From NCBI GenBank assembly GCA_951812525.1, contig OX638316.1:2970506-3034505 (forward strand): 64,000 nt of DNA. The letters run 5' to 3'. A model generated the notes under the pieces. It saw only the letters and a program-made list of their open reading frames with translations. It did not search any database and was not told where the DNA came from. Shown here piece after piece: positions 59,542 to 64,000 of the stretch. The number at the start of each line of letters is the position of its first letter. Position 1 is the stretch's first letter. Origin of the DNA: an uncultured Poribacteria bacterium (GTDB lineage Bacteria; Poribacteria; WGA-4E; WGA-3G). Made by a program: the position numbers and the translations under genes.

Positions 59542-61587
59542 CTACAAACGATCGCGTAATAGCCGACGCATGACTTTGTTGGAAGCGGTTCGTGGGAGGG
59601 AATCTACGATGACGACATCGTGGATACGGAAGAGTGGGTTGAGGTGTTGGGAGAGTTCGGCTTGCAAGGCATCGTGAATCTCGTGTTTTGCTGGTTCGGA
59701 TTCGGATGCTGCCAGCACGGCGTAGATAATCAATTGGCTCGGACCACCGTCTTTCGGTGAGACAGAGACTGCTGCCGTCTCTTGGATCTCGCTGAGGACG
59801 TTAAGGACTTCCTCAATCTCCGCGGAACTCACTTTGATACCGCTCAGGTTCATTGTGTCGTCAACGCGGCCGAGGACCCGATATTTGACACCCTCCAGCC
59901 AAGGTTCGGTGTCAAAGCCATTGCCTAACTGTTCGATTGCATCCCCGTGTCGACGGAGGTTCGCTCCCGGTGTCCAGGCAAAGTAGACTTCGTTGTGGTC
60001 GGCGTTGAGGAGTGTTGTAGAGAGACCGAGAGACGGTGGGGAGATGAAGACTTCACCGTTTCGCGTCGGCTCTCCGTTATCGTCATAGAGTGAGAAGTCC
60101 AAACCGAGTGCGGGTGTTGTGAACGTCGAAGGTGCAGCGGGTTGGACACGCGTGCCGGTCACATAAGCACCGCCGATTTCGGTACCGCCGCAATACTCGA
60201 TCACCGGTTTGTAGCCCGCTAAGAACATAAGGTACAGCATCTCATCAGGATTGGAGCATTCACCGGTTGAACTGAACACTCGGATTGCGTGCCACTCGAG
60301 TCCTTGCATACAGTCCGTATTTTTCCATGCGCGAACGAGGGTTGGCACAACACCGAGCATGGTGACCTTGGCATTCTGAACAAAAACCCCAAACTCGCGT
60401 CCTGTCGGCACGCCGTCATACAGCGCAATAGTGGCTCTGTTGATGAGACTGGCATAGATGAGCCATGGACCCATCATCCAGCCGAGGTTGGTATACCACG
60501 CAAGCACGTCGCCTGGGTGGATGTCGTGGTGTAGATAGGCATCTGCAGCACATTTGATCGGAGTGGTATGCGTCCACGGAATCGCCTTCGGTTCACCGGT
60601 GGTTCCCGAGGAGAAGAGGATATTGGTGGGTGCATCTGGATCGCACGGGACAGCAGTGAACGTCTCTGTATCGCTCAAAAAATTGTCCCACGTTATATCG
60701 CCTTCGCGCTGGAGTTGAGCAACAGTATCGCTACCCTCACACGAAGAGACAATAGCTTTCGGAGCGTCTGCGGCGATCACTTTCTCATACAGTGGCAGAC
60801 GTTTACCCGTTCTGTTGATATAGTCCTGTGTGAAGATGGCTTTTGCTTTGCCAATACGCAGGCGGGTGGCTATCTCATCTGGCGCGAAACTATCGGCGAT
60901 TGCCACAACGGCACAACCTGCTTTGACAATTCCGAGATAGATGGCAACAGATTCAGCGTTCATCGGCATATCGATTGCTACAGCGTCCCCTTGTTTCAGA
61001 CCGAGGTCCACAAGTCCGTTTGCGACTCGGTTGGTAAGGCACGCCAATTCGCCATAGCTAAGCGTTACGAGGTTTTCGTCGTCTTCGCGTTGTGCAATAA
61101 TCGCAGTGGCATCATGAGGAGTGCTAAAGCAGCTGTCAACGATATTGAGTTTAGCGAGGTATGTTGCGGTGCCTGTTGCATCTTTTTGTGCTTTGGTATT
61201 TGTATCTACTGTTTTAATGCCCAATGTGTCAATCATCATCTGCCAAAACGTATCACGGTTGTCAACTGACCAAGCGTGGAATTCGGGATAGGTTTTGATG
61301 GCTAATTCCATCATTAAACGGGTGATATTTGCTACGGTGATGTCTTCGTCGGTAGGGAACCATGCAGGTGGTGGTCCGTACGTTGCGCGATCGAAATCGG
61401 CGTACACCGTCTCATAAAGCAATTGATGGAGCGCAAAGGGGTGTTGTGGTGTGAGGATGTAGCGCGATAATTCGTACCAACAGGCTGTCGGAGACTGTGT
61501 TGATAATAGCCTGTTAACGGTTTCTGCTATCTTTAATGCTTCTATTTTTTCCACGCCACAAGCGGTGATTTGTTCGACGGTTAGCAT
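59542..61587 (-). CDS. Acyl-CoA synthetase (AMP-forming), AAE17/18-like
   Basis: A 681-residue adenylate-forming enzyme activating a carboxylic acid to its CoA thioester. The N-terminal 130 residues ('WYELSRYILTPQHPFALHQLLYETVY', 'GPPPAWFP') are like those of plant peroxisomal acyl-activating enzymes 17/18 and acetoacetyl-CoA synthetase. The P-loop-like 'NILFSSGTTGEPKAIPWTHTT' and 'EYCGGTEIGGAYVTG' are the AMP-binding motifs. 'LPRTASNKVMRRLLRDRL' carries the catalytic Lys at the end. I chose ATG 61587 ('MLTVEQITACGVEKI') over an upstream in-frame TTG at 61620. Substrate uncertain. Confidence 0.88.
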   Translation of the reverse strand: MLTVEQITACGVEKIEALKIAETVNRLLSTQSPTACWYELSRYILTPQHPFALHQLLYETVYADFDRATYGPPPAWFPTDEDITVANITRLMMELAIKTYPEFHAWSVDNRDTFWQMMIDTLGIKTVDTNTKAQKDATGTATYLAKLNIVDSCFSTPHDATAIIAQREDDENLVTLSYGELACLTNRVANGLVDLGLKQGDAVAIDMPMNAESVAIYLGIVKAGCAVVAIADSFAPDEIATRLRIGKAKAIFTQDYINRTGKRLPLYEKVIAADAPKAIVSSCEGSDTVAQLQREGDITWDNFLSDTETFTAVPCDPDAPTNILFSSGTTGEPKAIPWTHTTPIKCAADAYLHHDIHPGDVLAWYTNLGWMMGPWLIYASLINRATIALYDGVPTGREFGVFVQNAKVTMLGVVPTLVRAWKNTDCMQGLEWHAIRVFSSTGECSNPDEMLYLMFLAGYKPVIEYCGGTEIGGAYVTGTRVQPAAPSTFTTPALGLDFSLYDDNGEPTRNGEVFISPPSLGLSTTLLNADHNEVYFAWTPGANLRRHGDAIEQLGNGFDTEPWLEGVKYRVLGRVDDTMNLSGIKVSSAEIEEVLNVLSEIQETAAVSVSPKDGGPSQLIIYAVLAASESEPAKHEIHDALQAELSQHLNPLFRIHDVVIVDSLPRTASNKVMRRLLRDRL

Positions 61588-61675
61588 GAAACGAACGTTT
61601 CCTTTAGATTCGGGCTGCAATGGAAGACATGTGTATTTCCTGTGCCATAAGTTTAGCGTAAGATTTAATAATTGA

Positions 61676-61705
61676 AGTATAGCACACTCTTGGGGAAAAT
61701 TGCAA
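61676..61705 (-). promoter_or_regulatory. Sigma-70-type promoter of the acyl-CoA synthetase gene
   Basis: On the minus strand TTGCAA (61705-61700), an 18-base spacer and TATACT (61681-61676). The leader would be about 80 bases. Confidence 0.5.
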
Positions 61706-61724
61706 CGGTTCTAAGATCAGAAAA

Positions 61725-61745
61725 GGCGAGGTTAGAAACCTCGCC
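61725..61745. repeat. Palindrome family B, copy 5
   Basis: GGCGAGGTTAGAAACCTCGCC, in the gap after the cysteine desulfurase stop and just upstream of the promoter at 61676. It may act as a transcription end for the desulfurase gene. Confidence 0.7.
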
Positions 61746-61788
61746 AGCGAAAAGTAAGAGCGTCGCATCTTAAGCACATCTAAGCACT

Positions 61789-62940
61789 TTACTTAGGTGC
61801 TAAAGCACGCAGCCGATTGACAACCTTTACAACTTCATCTGCCACAATATCAACCTCTTCAGCAGTGTTATAACGTCCCAAGCCGAAACGAACGGTAGTC
61901 AATGCCAGTTCATTCGGAACTCCCATCGCAACCAAAACATGTGATGCTGTCACCGACTCCGAATCACATGCCGACCCGGTTGAAACCGCAACGCTCTTCA
62001 ATCCCATTAGCAAAGCATGGCTTTGCACACCCGCAAAACAGAGGTTCAGATTGCCCGGCAGCCGATGTTCAGGGTGTCCATTGAGATGAATATCTTCTAA
62101 GCAGGCATTCAGCTTCTGATGGAGCGTGTCGCGCAAGGTTGACACACAACTTTTTCCTTGATCCATGTAGTTTTTTGCAAGTTCGCACGCTGCACCTAAA
62201 CCTACGATCCCTGCGACATTTAGCGTGCCGGGTCGGACCCCTGCTTCCTGTCCGCCGCCATAAAAAAGTGAGTGTGGTGGAGAGGTGTTTCGACGGATGT
62301 AAAGCGCACCAATTCCCTTCGGACCGTAAATTTTGTGCGCCGTCAGAGAGGCGAGATCCACACCCAACTGCTCCATATCCGATGGCAGCTGCCCGATTCC
62401 TTGCACCGCATCTGAATGAAAAAGCACACCATGTTTGGCAGCAACGGCAGCAATATCGGATATTGGATTTATCGTGCCGATCTCGTTATTTGCGTACATG
62501 AAACTCATCAGAACGGTTTTTGAGGTTATCGCCGCTTCCACGTCGTCAGGACTTACCATTCCGTATTTATCCACAGGCAGATATGTCGTCTCGAATCCTT
62601 CTGCTGCTAAGGCGTGGCATGTATCGAGGATTGCGTGGTGTTCTGCTGTGCTTGTAATGATGTGGTTTCCCTTCTCTCTACAGGCGTAGGCGATCCCTCG
62701 AATAGCAAGGTTGTCGGATTCGGTTGCACCACTCGTGAAGATAATCTCCTCTACTGAACTTCCGAGCAGTTCAGCAACTTGGTGGCGTGCCTTCTCTACC
62801 GCGTCGTTCGCTGTGGTGCCGAACGGATGTGTGCTGGAAGCGTTGCCGAAATGTGTTGTGAGGTAGGGCATCATGGCTTCCAACACTTCAGGTGCGATAG
62901 GCGTTGTCGCATGGTTGTCCATGTAGATGATATTGCTCAT
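61789..62940 (-). CDS. Cysteine desulfurase (NifS/IscS family)
   Basis: A 383-residue PLP enzyme that takes sulfur from cysteine for Fe-S clusters and thiolated tRNAs. 'MSNIIYMDNHATTPIAPEVLEAM' and 'FTSGATESDNLAIRG' are the family start. 'TAEHH' has the PLP-stacking His (H101), K203 in 'TAHKIYGPKG' binds PLP, and C325 in 'STGSACDS' is the persulfide Cys. The Cys lies in a mobile 'GSAC' loop of the IscS/NifS type, not the SufS type. No iscU, iscA or iscR gene is adjacent, and it is followed by a family B palindrome, so it may be a single-gene unit or a NifS-like helper. Confidence 0.94.
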   Translation of the reverse strand: MSNIIYMDNHATTPIAPEVLEAMMPYLTTHFGNASSTHPFGTTANDAVEKARHQVAELLGSSVEEIIFTSGATESDNLAIRGIAYACREKGNHIITSTAEHHAILDTCHALAAEGFETTYLPVDKYGMVSPDDVEAAITSKTVLMSFMYANNEIGTINPISDIAAVAAKHGVLFHSDAVQGIGQLPSDMEQLGVDLASLTAHKIYGPKGIGALYIRRNTSPPHSLFYGGGQEAGVRPGTLNVAGIVGLGAACELAKNYMDQGKSCVSTLRDTLHQKLNACLEDIHLNGHPEHRLPGNLNLCFAGVQSHALLMGLKSVAVSTGSACDSESVTASHVLVAMGVPNELALTTVRFGLGRYNTAEEVDIVADEVVKVVNRLRALAPK

Positions 62941-62961
62941 GAGGTTGTCTCTTTAAAAATG

Positions 62962-62982
62962 GGCGAGGTTAAATACCTCGCC
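62962..62982. repeat. Palindrome family B, copy 6
   Basis: GGCGAGGTTAAATACCTCGCC in the 72-base gap between the oxidoreductase and the desulfurase genes, both minus strand. Confidence 0.7.
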
Positions 62983-63012
62983 AGCAAAGGAAACAGTGGA
63001 TGACAATTACTT

Positions 63013-63999
63013 TTAAAGACGGTCGCGGAACATATCAATCATACCATCGGGTGGATCAAACGGCAATTCGACGATGGTATTCGTCAAACCGCTATAGTAA
63101 ATACCCAAAAGCAAATTGAACTCAGCGAGCGATTGCTTGAGATGCGTCGGATGTTCTTTGCTCTCGTCGTCGAGCCACTCGAAGACTGCATCGGTGAGTC
63201 CACCTTGCGCGATGACATCTTGTGCGCCGTAGTTCAGATCGCCACCTTCATAACCCGTTCCGGGTAGATTGCGTTCCCAACTCTCAAACCGCCAGTGAAC
63301 GAACCCTTGTTCACCGAACACGCAGACGCGTTTATGCCTGTTATTGGAGGTATCGGGTAGCACGCGTGGTGCCACCCCCGGACCGAATGCAAGTGAGACC
63401 TGTACGCCGTTTGCGTAAGTTGCGAGTGCCGTGGCGTTGGCGGGTGAAGGTTGCGCTGTGTCGAGTTGTTCTGATCCGGAGATTTGTCCTTGTACTTGCA
63501 CTGGACGGGAGTTATCAATGTAAGATGACACGAGTTGTAGGACATGTGGTGCCTGATCGACGGGCGGGTTGCGTGCACTCGCTTCTATAAATTTAATTGC
63601 CCCGATTTTTCCTTCGGCGACATCCCGCTTAAGTGCGAGATTTTGCGGGTGGAAATTGAGTTGTGTGTTGACGACGAATTTCGTTTTCGTGCGTTCAGCG
63701 AGTTCGGAAATCTGCCGCCAGTCTTCGCTTTCTACGGCGATCGGTTTCTCGACAATCGCAGCAGGCACACCGTGCTCAGAAGTTTGGTTCATCAATGGGT
63801 AGCGGATGCGCTCATTGCTGCCGCGTAGCACGGGTGCGGTGACGATGTGGAGCAGATCCGGCTTTTCCTTTGAGAGCATTTCGTCGAGATCGGTATAACG
63901 GGCATCAATCCCGAATTCATCGCCGAAATCGTTGAGCAAATCTTCCTGCATATCGCAAATAGCGGCGAGTTTCCCGCCTTTGACGTGTTCATAGGCGCG
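63013..63999 (-). CDS. Gfo/Idh/MocA-type oxidoreductase, 5'-truncated by window edge
   Basis: The frame is open to the right edge (328 codons visible). The visible part starts inside the Rossmann fold ('RAYEHVKGGKLAAICDMQEDLL', 'RYTDLDEMLSKEKPDLLHIVTAP'), with the characteristic 'AAIVEKPIAVESEDWRQI' (E-K-P motif) and 'FVVNTQLNFHPQN' after it. The C-terminal substrate domain follows. Such NAD(P)-dependent enzymes act on sugars, inositols or sugar-like molecules. The N-terminal G-x-G-x-x-G is outside the window. A good match to the many such genes in Poribacteria and Planctomycetes. Confidence 0.87.
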   Translation of the reverse strand, partial: RAYEHVKGGKLAAICDMQEDLLNDFGDEFGIDARYTDLDEMLSKEKPDLLHIVTAPVLRGSNERIRYPLMNQTSEHGVPAAIVEKPIAVESEDWRQISELAERTKTKFVVNTQLNFHPQNLALKRDVAEGKIGAIKFIEASARNPPVDQAPHVLQLVSSYIDNSRPVQVQGQISGSEQLDTAQPSPANATALATYANGVQVSLAFGPGVAPRVLPDTSNNRHKRVCVFGEQGFVHWRFESWERNLPGTGYEGGDLNYGAQDVIAQGGLTDAVFEWLDDESKEHPTHLKQSLAEFNLLLGIYYSGLTNTIVELPFDPPDGMIDMFRDRL

Positions 64000-64000
64000 T

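Noticed and set aside
1-64000. rRNA, tRNA and riboswitch genes
   Set aside because: I saw no tRNA-like cloverleaf with GTTCGA-type arm and CCA, no rRNA signature, and no recognisable riboswitch, including before purN. A covariance-model scan would settle this.

Overview
The window looks like chromosomal DNA of a Candidatus Poribacteria-type (sponge-associated) bacterium. This is inferred from gene content, not from a marker gene; no rRNA or tRNA was found. Supporting signs are five phytanoyl-CoA-dioxygenase (PhyH) family enzymes, secreted LamG proteins with a shared C-terminal tail, internalin-like LRR proteins ending in dockerin repeats and a 'YPNPFNPETWIPYQL' C-terminal domain, ECF sigma systems, and many short palindromic intergenic repeats. 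Genes mostly start with ATG behind a GGAG-type ribosome site, but some TTG and GTG starts are well supported.

Layout. 1-855: 3'-truncated transposase. 976-6461 (minus): ClpB, an ADP-ribosylglycohydrolase and two LamG secreted proteins. 7019-13504 (plus): two large secreted LRR-dockerin proteins; the second also carries cytochrome c-like haem motifs and a cohesin-like domain. It ends at a strong bidirectional terminator. 13571-19198 (minus): a likely operon, read TPR protein, ECF sigma, zinc-finger anti-sigma, double VWA protein, PurN, sugar isomerase-like protein, small protein. 19241-22120 (minus): an FGE-like protein, then a tightly packed group of CADD-like haem-oxygenase-fold protein, NTF2-like protein, HAD phosphatase and a 59-aa protein. 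22777-26214 (plus): a PhyH protein with an HGG metal motif, small membrane proteins, an MDR dehydrogenase and a WD40 protein.

26571-35716 (plus): an accessory envelope region. It opens with a one-polypeptide ECF sigma factor-transmembrane-LRR fusion, followed by two paralogous secreted proteins, lipoproteins, a TPR lipoprotein, a frameshifted zinc-ribbon/DUF1493 membrane gene and three tandem membrane-anchored Gly-rich repeat proteins. 35949-45733 (minus): a transglutaminase / circularly permuted ATP-grasp / Alpha-E cluster with both split and fused versions of the ATP-grasp and Alpha-E modules, probably a peptide ligase and peptidase system.

46093-64000: two damaged genes (a frameshifted small membrane protein and a nonsense-split FGE-like protein), four PhyH genes including a tandem duplicate, a third LamG protein, a DUF433/DUF5615 toxin-antitoxin-like pair with a third small gene, a single-chain restriction-modification enzyme with a PD-(D/E)XK motif, an orphan HicB, a DUF362 protein, an acyl-CoA synthetase, a cysteine desulfurase and a partial Gfo/Idh/MocA oxidoreductase. 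At least four families of short palindromes lie between genes, concentrated from 22 kb onward.
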